This document shows, in pieces, positions 47,047 through 55,987 of a stretch of 64,000 nucleotides of DNA. The position numbers were made by a program, and so were the translations under genes. The DNA is from Agromyces sp. G08B096 (lineage in GTDB: Bacteria > Actinomycetota > Actinomycetes > Actinomycetales > Microbacteriaceae): NCBI RefSeq assembly GCF_040267705.1, contig NZ_CP158374.1:868001-932000 (forward strand), read 5' to 3'. A model generated the notes under the pieces. The model was not told the origin of the DNA. It did not search any database and worked only from the letters and a program-made list of their open reading frames with translations. Every line of letters starts with the position of its first letter. The stretch's first letter is position 1.

Positions 47047-47852
47047 TGCTCCGCATGATGCTGCGCCCGCGCTGGGTGCTCGCGCTGGTGGCCGCCCTCG
47101 CCGTCGCGGCCGCGTTCGCGCTCCTCGGCCAGTGGCAGGTCGAGCGTGCGGTCGAGCAGGCGACCGTCGTCGAACGTCCGACCGAGCAGGTGCGGCCGCT
47201 CGAAGGACTCGTCGAGCCCGACCGTCCGACGCCGCAGGCGGCGACGGGGCAGATGGTCGAGGTGGCCGGCAGCTTCGTGCCGGGCGACACGCTGCTCGTC
47301 GACGGGCGGCTGAACGACGGCGAGAGCGGCACCTGGGTGGTCGCGCACCTGGAAGTGACGGATGCCCCCGCAGGCGGTCTGCCCGTCGCGCTGGGCTGGG
47401 CCGCCGACCGCGAGGATGCGGCCGCCGCGGCCGAACGGTTCGAGGCATCCATCGACGAGGGAGCGGTCGTGACCGTCACCGGACGGTTCCTGCCGAGCGA
47501 GGCCCCGATGCTGCCCGAAGACGACGCCGATCCGCAGCAGATGAAGACCGTCGCCGTCGCGCAGCTCATCAACCGGTGGGCGGACTACGACGACCGTCCG
47601 GTGTACTTCGGCTACGTGACGTCGGCGGAGCCCGCCGATGGGCTGGTGGCGATCGTGTCGCCGCCGCCCGAGCAGCAGGCGGAGCTGAACTGGCTGAACG
47701 TCTTCTACGCGGTGGAGTGGGTCGTCTTCGCGGCGTTCGCGATCTACCTCTGGTACCGGCTGGTCCGCGACGCGGTGGAGCGCGAGCGGGAAGAGGCCGA
47801 GCAGGCCGCCGCGGATCGCGCGGCGACCGCCCCGACGGGGCCGGCGGAGTAG
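47046..47852 (+). CDS. SURF1-family cytochrome oxidase assembly protein
   Basis: 268 residues. Membrane segments near 9-28 and 220-243 flank a large outside domain with family marks: GQWQVERAVEQ after TM1, VAGSFVPGDTLLVDGR, PVALGWAADRED and ELNWLNVFYAVEWVVFAAFA at TM2. SURF1 helps insert heme a into cytochrome c oxidase. It overlaps the KhtT-like gene by one base (TGATG). No cytochrome oxidase genes are nearby. Confidence 0.85.
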   Translation: MLRMMLRPRWVLALVAALAVAAAFALLGQWQVERAVEQATVVERPTEQVRPLEGLVEPDRPTPQAATGQMVEVAGSFVPGDTLLVDGRLNDGESGTWVVAHLEVTDAPAGGLPVALGWAADREDAAAAAERFEASIDEGAVVTVTGRFLPSEAPMLPEDDADPQQMKTVAVAQLINRWADYDDRPVYFGYVTSAEPADGLVAIVSPPPEQQAELNWLNVFYAVEWVVFAAFAIYLWYRLVRDAVEREREEAEQAAADRAATAPTGPAE

Positions 47853-47879
47853 TCGACCGGAGCGGCCGAAGCGCCGCGC

Positions 47880-48284
47880 TCAACCGCCGAAGGCGGCGAG
47901 GAACTCGGGCGCGGGCTCGATCTCGGTGATCACGTCGACGAGCACGCCGCCGGGATCGCGCACGATGACGTGGCGCTGACCGAAGGGCTCGTCGCGGAGG
48001 GCCTGCACGACGGGGACTCCGGCCGCCGTCAGGCGCGCGGCGACCTCGTCGACGTCGTCGAGCTCGAGGTTCACGAGCACCCCGGCGGCGGGTATGCCGT
48101 ATCCGGCCGGCACGGATTCGTGCGCGGGGTCGAGCAGGGCGAGCTCGTGGCCCGACTCGGGGTGGCGGAGACTGACGTACCAGTCGGCCTCGAACGTCGC
48201 GGCGAAGCCGAAGTGTTCGCGGTAGAAGGCGGCGCTTGCGGCGACGTCGGTGGTGCAGAGGACGGGGTAGCAGCCGGTCGGCAT
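47880..48284 (-). CDS. VOC-superfamily (glyoxalase/bleomycin-resistance type) protein
   Basis: 134 residues with two beta-alpha-beta-beta-beta modules: YPVLCTTDVAASAAFYREHFGF and VLVNLELDDVDEVAARLTAAG, ending HVIVRDPGGVLVDVITEI. Possible metal ligands are few, so it may be a binding protein rather than an enzyme. ATG 48284 follows AAGGAG with a 7-base gap. It is divergent from the broken tetR, with two palindromes in the shared promoter region, and is probably the target of that repressor. Confidence 0.85.
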   Translation of the reverse strand: MPTGCYPVLCTTDVAASAAFYREHFGFAATFEADWYVSLRHPESGHELALLDPAHESVPAGYGIPAAGVLVNLELDDVDEVAARLTAAGVPVVQALRDEPFGQRHVIVRDPGGVLVDVITEIEPAPEFLAAFGG

Positions 48285-48314
48285 TAGCTGGCTCCTTGGA
48301 GTGGGTGGCAAGAT

Positions 48315-48331
48315 ACATACAGTCTGTATGT
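48315..48331. promoter_or_regulatory. palindromic operator 1 between the VOC gene and tetR
   Basis: ACATACAG-T-CTGTATGT, a perfect 17-bp palindrome, in the divergent promoter region; a typical TetR-type operator. Confidence 0.8.
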
Positions 48332-48348
48332 GTGTACATCGTACGGTG

Positions 48349-48365
48349 ACGTACAGTTCGTATGT
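48349..48365. promoter_or_regulatory. palindromic operator 2 between the VOC gene and tetR
   Basis: ACGTACAG-T-TCGTATGT, an imperfect version of operator 1, 34 bases centre to centre from it. Confidence 0.6.
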
Positions 48366-48418
48366 CAAGTGCCGGATCCACGGGCAGCATCCCGACCGAG
48401 CCCGGGGAAAGGAATCGA

Positions 48419-49032
48419 GTGGCCACCAAGCTCGAGCAGCGCGACCGCACCCGCGCGGAACTGCTGCGCATCGCGACGCAGCGATTCGCCGTGCACGGAT
48501 ACGCCGGCGTCGCCCTCGAAGACCTGGTCGCGGAGGCGGGGCTCACCCGCGGAGCGCTCTACCACCACTTCGGCAGCAAACAGGGCCTATTCCGTGCCGT
48601 CGTCGAGCGCGCGCAGTTCGGCGTCGCAGAGGCCGTCGAGGCCGCGGCGACCGGCACGACGACACGCTCGCCGACTTCCTCGCCGGGTGCCGCGCCTTCC
48701 TCGAGGCCAGTCTCGCGCCCGAGGTCCGGCGCATCCTGCTCATCGACGGCCCCGCCGTGCTGGGCTGGGGCGATTGGCGCGAGGGCGACCTCGAATCGAG
48801 CGCGATGCTGCTCGACGCCGGCGTCGCAGAGCTCGCCGAGGCCGGCCTCATCGAGCCCCGCGCGCTCGGCACCGTGACCACGATGGTGTCCGGGGCGCTG
48901 AACGAGGTCGCGCTCGCGAACGCCGGTGCCGCCGACCCCGCGCGCGAGATCGACGAGGCGGTCGAGCTCCTCCGCCGCATGCTCGCCGGCCTCGCGCCGA
49001 CCGCTGCGCCCGCGGCGGCCGGCGCCGCGTAG
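48419..49032 (+). pseudogene. TetR-family repressor gene with a single-base frameshift
   Basis: The N-terminal DNA-binding domain (RIATQRFAVHGYAGVALEDLVAEAGLTRGALYHHFGSKQGLF) reads in the frame of GTG 48419, which follows AAAGGA. The ligand-binding domain (TLADFLAGCRAFLEASLAPEVRRILLIDGPAVLGW and onward to TAG 49030) reads one frame back. The break lies at about 48645-48665, in a GC-rich run (GAGGCCGCGGCGACCGGCACG), and fits loss of one base. The two halves together equal a normal TetR of about 205 residues. A true pseudogene or an assembly error are both possible. Confidence 0.8.
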
Positions 49033-49035
49033 ACT
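49030..49035 (+). promoter_or_regulatory. -10 box of the DUF3817 gene (leaderless)
   Basis: TAGACT, whose first three bases are the tetR stop codon, ends seven bases before ATG 49043. Confidence 0.5.
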
Positions 49036-49042
49036 TGTTCCC

Positions 49043-49560
49043 ATGCCCCTCGAGCCGAAACTCGCCGATCTGCCGCGCATTCGCGGGGCCCTGAAGTTCT
49101 ACCAGGTCGCCTCGGTCATCACCGGCGTCATGCTGCTGCTGCTCTGCGCCGAGATGCTCCTGAAGTACGTGTGGCACCTCGAACTGTTCGCCTTCGGCCC
49201 GAACGGCCTGTTCAGCTTCGAGCCGGTCGTCGAGACGGCCACCGGCCTCGAGTCCACCGGCATCGGCGCGAACCTCTCCACGGGCATCCTCATCGCGCAC
49301 GGCTGGTTCTACGTCGTCTACCTCTTCAGCGACTTCCGGCTCTGGAGCCTCATGCGCTGGCGGTTCCCGCGATTCATCCTCATCGCCCTCGGCGGCATCA
49401 TCCCCTTCCTCTCGTTCTTCCTCGAGGGGCGCATCGCCCGCGAGGTGAAGGCCTACCTGGCCCGTCGCGAGGCGGAGGCCGCGGCCGCGGTCGAGGCATC
49501 CGACGCCCACGACGGCGGGGCTCCCGCCGGCACCGACCCGACCACCGTGGAGGCCGCCCA

Positions 49561-49564
<4 letters not shown>
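49043..49564 (+). CDS. DUF3817 membrane protein
   Basis: 173 residues with three membrane segments: about 18-42, 83-100 and 110-130, in the pattern of DUF3817 ([63 protein letters not shown]). Function unknown. It overlaps guaA by four bases (GTGA), so it is co-expressed with GMP synthase, a pairing I recall from other actinobacteria. Confidence 0.85.
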
Positions 49565-51189
<1,625 letters not shown>

Positions 51190-51190
51190 C

Positions 51191-51220
51191 GAAGGCGCGG
51201 ACCATCGGGTCCGCGCCTTC
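51191..51220 (+). terminator. terminator of guaA
   Basis: A perfect 13-bp stem (51191-51203 with 51208-51220), ATCG loop, four bases after the stop codon. Confidence 0.85.
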
Positions 51221-51251
51221 CGCGTTCATGACCGAAGATTTTTCCGGGCGA

Positions 51252-51278
51252 TGTCGATCCGGCGCATTCCCGTTCGAC
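51252..51278 (+). promoter_or_regulatory. probable ECF42-dependent promoter of the DGPF gene
   Basis: TGTCGA at 51252-51257, then CGAC at 51275-51278 (17-base spacer). From memory, ECF42 promoters in Streptomyces carry TGTCGA at -35 and CGA/TC at -10. This suggests the sigma factor drives its own operon. Confidence 0.55.
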
Positions 51279-51327
51279 GTCTGGAATGAGAGGGTCGAAT
51301 GGCGACCCCGACCAGGAGGAGACACCG

Positions 51328-51759
51328 ATGTCGAAGTACATGCTCATCATGCGCGCGGACGACCAGGGCGTGCAGGCCTACCAGGACATCCCGTTCGAGC
51401 AGGTCATCGAGGCCATGGGGAAGTACAACGAGTCCATGATGAAGGCCGGTGTCCTGCTCGCCGGCGAGGGACTGTCCGACGCGAGCGAGGGCTTCGTGGT
51501 CGACTTCTCCGGCGAGACGCCGCTCGTCACCGACGGCCCGTACGGTGAGACCAAGGAGCTGTTCAACGGCTTCTGGATCATCGAGGTGGCCTCGAAGGAG
51601 GAGGCCGCCGAGTGGGCGAGCCGCGCCCCGCTCGGACCGGGCGCGTACCTCGAGGTGCGCCGCGTGACCGACGAGTCCGACTTCCCGCAGGACAACGAGT
51701 GGATCCAGAAGGAGGCCGGCTGGCGCGAGGAGCAGGCCGAGCGCGCCGCGCAGCCCTGA
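51328..51759 (+). CDS. YciI-related DGPF-domain protein
   Basis: 143 residues, a dimeric alpha/beta barrel fold of the YCII/DGPF group: MSKYMLIMRADDQGVQAY at the start and VTDGPYGETKELFNGFWIIEV, which contains the DGPF-type motif (here DGPYGE). Function unknown. CAGGAGGA at 51313-51320 precedes ATG 51328. Such proteins are the constant neighbours of ECF42 sigma factors, one of which follows after 38 bases. Confidence 0.9.
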   Translation: MSKYMLIMRADDQGVQAYQDIPFEQVIEAMGKYNESMMKAGVLLAGEGLSDASEGFVVDFSGETPLVTDGPYGETKELFNGFWIIEVASKEEAAEWASRAPLGPGAYLEVRRVTDESDFPQDNEWIQKEAGWREEQAERAAQP

Positions 51760-51797
51760 GACACCCACCGGAGACGACGAGACGAGGCCCCCGCTCG

Positions 51798-53084
51798 ATG
51801 ACGGATGCCGCCGCCCCGGAGCGCCGCGCGGACGAGGAGTCCGCGCGGCGCGCGGTCGCGGCCGTCTGGCGCATCGAGTCCGCCCGCATCGTCGCCACCC
51901 TCACGCGCCTGGTCGGCGATTTCGGCCTGGCCGAAGACCTCGCACAGGAGGCGCTCCTCGACGCGCTCGCCCAGTGGCCGGCCGAGGGCGTGCCGCGGAA
52001 CCCGGGAGCCTGGCTCACCGCGGTCGCCAAGCGCAAGGCGATCGACGGCTGGCGGCGACGGGAACGGTACGACGAGCGGCTCGCGGCGATCGCCCACGAC
52101 CTCGAGACGGAGCAGCAGCGGGCCGCGGATGTCACGCCGTGGGACCCCGACGCCATCGACGACGACGTGCTGCGGCTGGTGTTCGTGGCGTGTCATCCGG
52201 TGCTCTCGCGCGAAGCGCGGGTCGCGCTCACCCTGAAGGTCGTCGGCGGCCTCACGACGGAGGAGATCGCGCGGGCGTTCCTCGTGCCGACCTCGACGGT
52301 GCAGCAGCGCATCGTGCGGGCGAAGAAGACCCTCGCCGACGCCGGGGTCGCGTTCGAGGTGCCCGCCCGCGACGAGTTCCCGGCCCGGCTCGGCACCGTG
52401 CTCGGGGTCCTCTACCTCGTCTTCAACGAGGGCTACGCCGCGAGCTCGGGGGAGGAGTGGATGCGTCCGGAGCTCAGCCGCGAGGCGCTGCGGCTGGCGC
52501 GGGTGCTGGCTGGTCTGGTGCCGCGCGAGCCCGAGGTGCACGGCCTCGTCGCGCTGATGGAGTTCACCGCCGCCCGGTTCCCGGCCCGCGTCGACCGCGA
52601 CGGCGCGCCGATCCTGCTGGCCGATCAGGACCGCACGAAATGGGACCGCTCGGCGATCACGCGAGGTCGCGCGGCGCTCGAGCGCGCCGATGCGCTCGGA
52701 CGCGGGCGCGGCGCGTACGCGCTCCAAGCGGCCATCGCGGAGCAGCACGACCTCGCCGTCTCGGTCGAGGAGACGGACTGGCCGGCGATCGTCGCGGTGT
52801 ACGACGCGCTGGCGCAGCTGACCCCGTCGCCGGTCGTGGAACTCAACCGGGCCGTCGCGGTGTCGATGGCCGACGGGCCGGCGGCAGGCCTCGCCCTCGT
52901 CGACGGGCTCGCCGCCGACAAGCGGCTCGCGCTCTCGCACCTGCTGCCGAGCGTCCGCGGCGAGCTGCTCGCCCGCCTCGGCCGGCGCGACGAGGCGCGG
53001 ACGGAGTTCGAGCTGGCGGCCGAGCGCGCCGAGAACGCCCGGGAGCGGGCGGTGCTGCTCGCGAAGGCGGCCGCGCACCGCTGA
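51798..53084 (+). CDS. ECF42-type sigma factor with a long C-terminal extension
   Basis: 428 residues. Sigma region 2 (VGDFGLAEDLAQEALLDALAQWP) and region 4 (GGLTTEEIARAFLVPTSTVQQRIVRAKKTL) occupy the first 190 residues. The rest is a helical, TPR-like extension with LYLVFNEGYAASSG and RGAYALQAAIAEQH, the mark of ECF42. These factors are thought to be controlled through the extension and the DGPF partner; no anti-sigma gene is present. ATG 51798 has no strong ribosome binding site. Confidence 0.9.
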   Translation: MTDAAAPERRADEESARRAVAAVWRIESARIVATLTRLVGDFGLAEDLAQEALLDALAQWPAEGVPRNPGAWLTAVAKRKAIDGWRRRERYDERLAAIAHDLETEQQRAADVTPWDPDAIDDDVLRLVFVACHPVLSREARVALTLKVVGGLTTEEIARAFLVPTSTVQQRIVRAKKTLADAGVAFEVPARDEFPARLGTVLGVLYLVFNEGYAASSGEEWMRPELSREALRLARVLAGLVPREPEVHGLVALMEFTAARFPARVDRDGAPILLADQDRTKWDRSAITRGRAALERADALGRGRGAYALQAAIAEQHDLAVSVEETDWPAIVAVYDALAQLTPSPVVELNRAVAVSMADGPAAGLALVDGLAADKRLALSHLLPSVRGELLARLGRRDEARTEFELAAERAENARERAVLLAKAAAHR

Positions 53085-53133
53085 CGGCGGTCGACGACGA
53101 GTAGAAGGCGAGCGGATGCCTCCCGCGAACGCG

Positions 53134-53165
53134 GAACGGGCCGCCCCGGGAGGGGCGGCCCGTTC
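53134..53165. terminator. bidirectional terminator
   Basis: A perfect 14-bp stem (53134-53147 with 53152-53165) and GGGA loop in the gap between two convergent genes. Confidence 0.9.
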
Positions 53166-53194
53166 GCGATCGGTTCGGCCTGCGGCCGGACGCC

Positions 53195-54007
53195 TCAGTC
53201 GCTCGACTGGGCGATGGCGAGGATGCGCAGGATCTCGAGGTACAGCCAGACGACCGTGACCATGACGCCGAAGGCGCCGGTCCAGGCGTACTTCTTCGGG
53301 GCGCGGTTGCGCACGCCCTGCTGGATGAAGTCGAAGTCGAGCACGAGCGAGTACGCCGCCATGATCACGACGAGCACGCCGATGATGATGCCCCACGGGA
53401 TGCCGAAGATCTCGGCGCCGCGGAGGCCCCACGGGTCGTCGGTCGCGCCGAAGAGCATCAGACCGAGGTTCACGAGGGAGAACACGGCGTAGCCGACCAT
53501 CGCGATGAGGAAGATCTTCGTCGCCCGGGCCGAGGCGCGGATCTTGCCGGAGGCGAAGAGCGCCAGAGTCACGCCGACGACGACGAGCGTCGCGATGACC
53601 GCCTGGCCGACGATCCCGCCGCCGAACTGCAGCTCGTACCACTGCGAGATCGCGCCGACGAAAATGCCCTGCACGGCGGCGTAGGCGAGGATCAGCGCGG
53701 GCGAAGGCTCGCGCTTGAAGGCGTTCACGAGGCCGAGGACGAACCCGACGAGCGCCGCGCCGATCCAGAGCCAGGGCATGCTGACGGCCGTGAACCAGCC
53801 GATCGCTGCGCCGACGAGGAGCACGCCGAACGACAGGGCCGACTTCGCGAGTGCGTCGTCGTAGGTCATGACCTCACGGTCGGGCAGCGTCGTGGGACGC
53901 TCGTACATCTCCTGCAGCTCGGACGCGGAGACGTCCTGCGCGGCGGCGACGGCCCCCTGCTTCGAGAATGCCTCGTTGCGTGAGAAGGCGGGGTTGTCGA
54001 GAGCCAT
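53195..54007 (-). CDS. Bax inhibitor-1/YccA-family membrane protein
   Basis: 270 residues. A polar N-terminal part of about 60 residues precedes seven membrane segments; the region EIFGIPWGIIIGVLVVIMAAYSLVLDFDFIQQGV is the UPF0005/BI-1 signature with conserved aspartates. The family is thought to conduct calcium or sense pH. The ATG at 54007 follows AGAGGA. A TAGATT box (54081-54086 on the minus strand) may be its -10. Confidence 0.88.
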   Translation of the reverse strand: MALDNPAFSRNEAFSKQGAVAAAQDVSASELQEMYERPTTLPDREVMTYDDALAKSALSFGVLLVGAAIGWFTAVSMPWLWIGAALVGFVLGLVNAFKREPSPALILAYAAVQGIFVGAISQWYELQFGGGIVGQAVIATLVVVGVTLALFASGKIRASARATKIFLIAMVGYAVFSLVNLGLMLFGATDDPWGLRGAEIFGIPWGIIIGVLVVIMAAYSLVLDFDFIQQGVRNRAPKKYAWTGAFGVMVTVVWLYLEILRILAIAQSSD

Positions 54008-54087
54008 TGCTGTGGTTCCTCTGCTTTCGGCGGTCGTCGGGTGGAGGGGAATCACGCGAGCCCGATGCCCGCGCGATCCCAATCTAC

Positions 54088-54100
54088 CGGGTGATACCCG
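54088..54100. promoter_or_regulatory. short palindrome upstream of the BI-1 gene
   Basis: CGGGT-GAT-ACCCG, 13 bp, just upstream of a possible -10 box of the BI-1 gene. A candidate operator, not assigned. Confidence 0.3.
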
Positions 54101-54154
54101 TGACAACGCCGTGAGATTCCGCGCCATTCCGCGGACCGTCGCGAACTCCGTGGA

Positions 54155-54160
54155 TACGCT
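54155..54160 (+). promoter_or_regulatory. -10 box of the glycerophosphodiesterase gene (leaderless)
   Basis: TACGCT ends six bases before ATG 54167. Confidence 0.5.
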
Positions 54161-54166
54161 GGGGCC

Positions 54167-55222
54167 ATGCTCCGCGACCTCGCCTCCCGGCCGCTCGTCA
54201 TCGGCCACCGAGGCGCGCCCGGCTACCGCCCCGAGCACACCGCGGCATCGTACGAACTGGCGTTCGCGCTCGGCGCCGACGCCGTCGAGCCCGACATCGT
54301 CGCGACGCGGGACGGCGTGCTGGTGCTCCGGCACGAGAACGAGATCAGCGGCACCACGGATGTCTCGAGCCGGCCCGAGTTCGCGGCCCGGCGCACCACC
54401 AGGGAGATCGACGGAACACCTCTCACCGGGTGGTTCACGGAGGACTTCACCTGGGCCGAGCTGTCCTCCCTCCGCGCCACGGAGCGCCTCGGTGCGCTCC
54501 GCCCGCTCTCGGCGAGCTTCGACGGGCGATACCCCGTCATCCGGTTGCGCGATCTGTTCGACCTCGTCGATCGCGCCGCCGACGAGCAGGGGCGGATGCT
54601 CCGGATGGTCGCCGAGTTCAAGCACGCGAGCCATTTCGACGCCCTCGGCCTGCCGCTCGACGAACTGTTCGCCGCCGAGCTCGATGCGGCGGGCTGGGGC
54701 CGGGGCGACGAGCGCCTCGTCATGGAGGCGTTCGAGCCGACGCTGCTCGACCGGCTCGGGGCCCGGGGCATCCGCGGCTCCCGCATCTTCCTGATCGACG
54801 CGACCGGCGCGCCCTGGGACCTCGTGCTCGCGGGCGGCCGGTCCGCGACCACGTACGACCACTTCGTCACCGAGGCGGGGCTGCTCTCACTCGCCGGCCG
54901 CTTCGACGGCGTCAGCGTGGGCAAGGGCCGGCTGCTCGCCGACCCGCCCGCCGGCGACCGCGCGGAGGCGCGGCCGCTCACCGGCGCGGATCTCGTCGAC
55001 GCCGCCCACTCGGCCGGACTCGAGGTCTACACCTGGACGCTCCGCCCCGAGAACCGCTTCCTCGCGAAGGCCGCTCGCCGTGGCGGCTCCCGCGCCGGGA
55101 TCGGCGACTGGCCGGGGGAGTTCGCCCGGATCATCGGGACCGGGGTCGACGGCGTCTTCCTCGACCACCCCGACCTCGGCGTCGCGGCCAGGGACGGATT
55201 CGAGGGCGCGGCCGACGGGTGA
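54167..55222 (+). CDS. glycerophosphodiester phosphodiesterase
   Basis: 351 residues, no signal peptide, so probably cytoplasmic. It cleaves glycerophosphodiesters to glycerol 3-phosphate and an alcohol. TIM-barrel marks: catalytic VIGHRGAPGYRPEHT (H14), metal site AVEPDIVATRDGVLVLRHE, and the closing GVDGVFLDHPDLG. A segment near 60-120 is longer than in UgpQ. Its product is the substrate of GlpD encoded 8 kb upstream. Confidence 0.93.
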   Translation: MLRDLASRPLVIGHRGAPGYRPEHTAASYELAFALGADAVEPDIVATRDGVLVLRHENEISGTTDVSSRPEFAARRTTREIDGTPLTGWFTEDFTWAELSSLRATERLGALRPLSASFDGRYPVIRLRDLFDLVDRAADEQGRMLRMVAEFKHASHFDALGLPLDELFAAELDAAGWGRGDERLVMEAFEPTLLDRLGARGIRGSRIFLIDATGAPWDLVLAGGRSATTYDHFVTEAGLLSLAGRFDGVSVGKGRLLADPPAGDRAEARPLTGADLVDAAHSAGLEVYTWTLRPENRFLAKAARRGGSRAGIGDWPGEFARIIGTGVDGVFLDHPDLGVAARDGFEGAADG

Positions 55223-55285
55223 GACGTGCGGGCGTCGATCAGTCCCGGCGCGCGCCGGGACGGGTGACCCCGCTCGAGACCGACC

Positions 55286-55888
55286 TCACCACGGCCGCCG
55301 CCACTGGAACGACTGCTCGGGATCGCCGCCGCTCGACGTCCACAGCTGCTGCAGCTCGGCGCGGGCCGCCTCGTCCGGGCCGTCGGGCTCGGCCACCCGG
55401 ATCTGGACGGTCTGCCCCTCGACGACGTCGCCGTGGGGCCCGTCGGCCCGGAACGCGATCTGCGAGACGGGCGCATCGGCCTCGGTGATGCCGGGCCACC
55501 CCGACAGGCTCGCCACGAACGCGGCCTGCTGGTCGAACTCCTGCTCGTCGATCGCTCCGAGACCCCAGTCGCCGGACCACCGCTGCTCGCCGTCGCCGGA
55601 GAACCACACGACGACCGTCCGGAAGTCGTCGGGATATCCGAGGACCAGGGTGTGCACCTCGTCGAGCACGTGCTTCGCCGCGTCGACGGACATGCCCTGC
55701 TCGGTGTCGACCGTCACATCGATGCGGTCCACCCACGCACCCGAGACGCCGTCGACGGCCTCGAGCTGCTCGGCGAGGTCGGCACGCAGCTCCTCGCGCT
55801 GCTCTTCCGCCGAGGGCGCGCACCCCGCGAGCGCCAGGGCGGTAGCGGCGGCGAGCAGGAGGGCGGGGAATCGGCGCACACGGACCAT
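55286..55888 (-). CDS. putative lipoprotein of unknown function
   Basis: 200 residues. The signal peptide MVRVRRFPALLLAAATALALAGC ends in a lipobox with C23. The mature part is mostly alpha/beta and acidic (VDAAKHVLDEVHTLVLGYPDDFRTVVVWF), without a family I recognise. ATG 55888 has GGAG very close; GTG two codons later is possible. It is divergent from pcrA, 99 bases apart. Confidence 0.7.
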   Translation of the reverse strand: MVRVRRFPALLLAAATALALAGCAPSAEEQREELRADLAEQLEAVDGVSGAWVDRIDVTVDTEQGMSVDAAKHVLDEVHTLVLGYPDDFRTVVVWFSGDGEQRWSGDWGLGAIDEQEFDQQAAFVASLSGWPGITEADAPVSQIAFRADGPHGDVVEGQTVQIRVAEPDGPDEAARAELQQLWTSSGGDPEQSFQWRRPW

Positions 55889-55972
55889 CCTCTCCAACTT
55901 CGTCGTCGCAGGCCAAACGCGGTCGCGCCGGCGGACGGCGGCCCGGGCCGGAGAGATGTCGGCCGTCGCGCC

Positions 55973-55978
55973 TAGACT
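55973..55978 (+). promoter_or_regulatory. -10 box of pcrA (near-leaderless)
   Basis: TAGACT ends nine bases before ATG 55988, leaving a leader of only two or three bases. Confidence 0.55.
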
Positions 55979-55987
55979 TGACGGGAC

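Noticed and set aside
48600-48700. Programmed ribosomal frameshifting in tetR
   Set aside because: No slippery heptamer such as A AAA AAG and no clear stimulatory structure was seen; a one-base deletion or sequence error is simpler.
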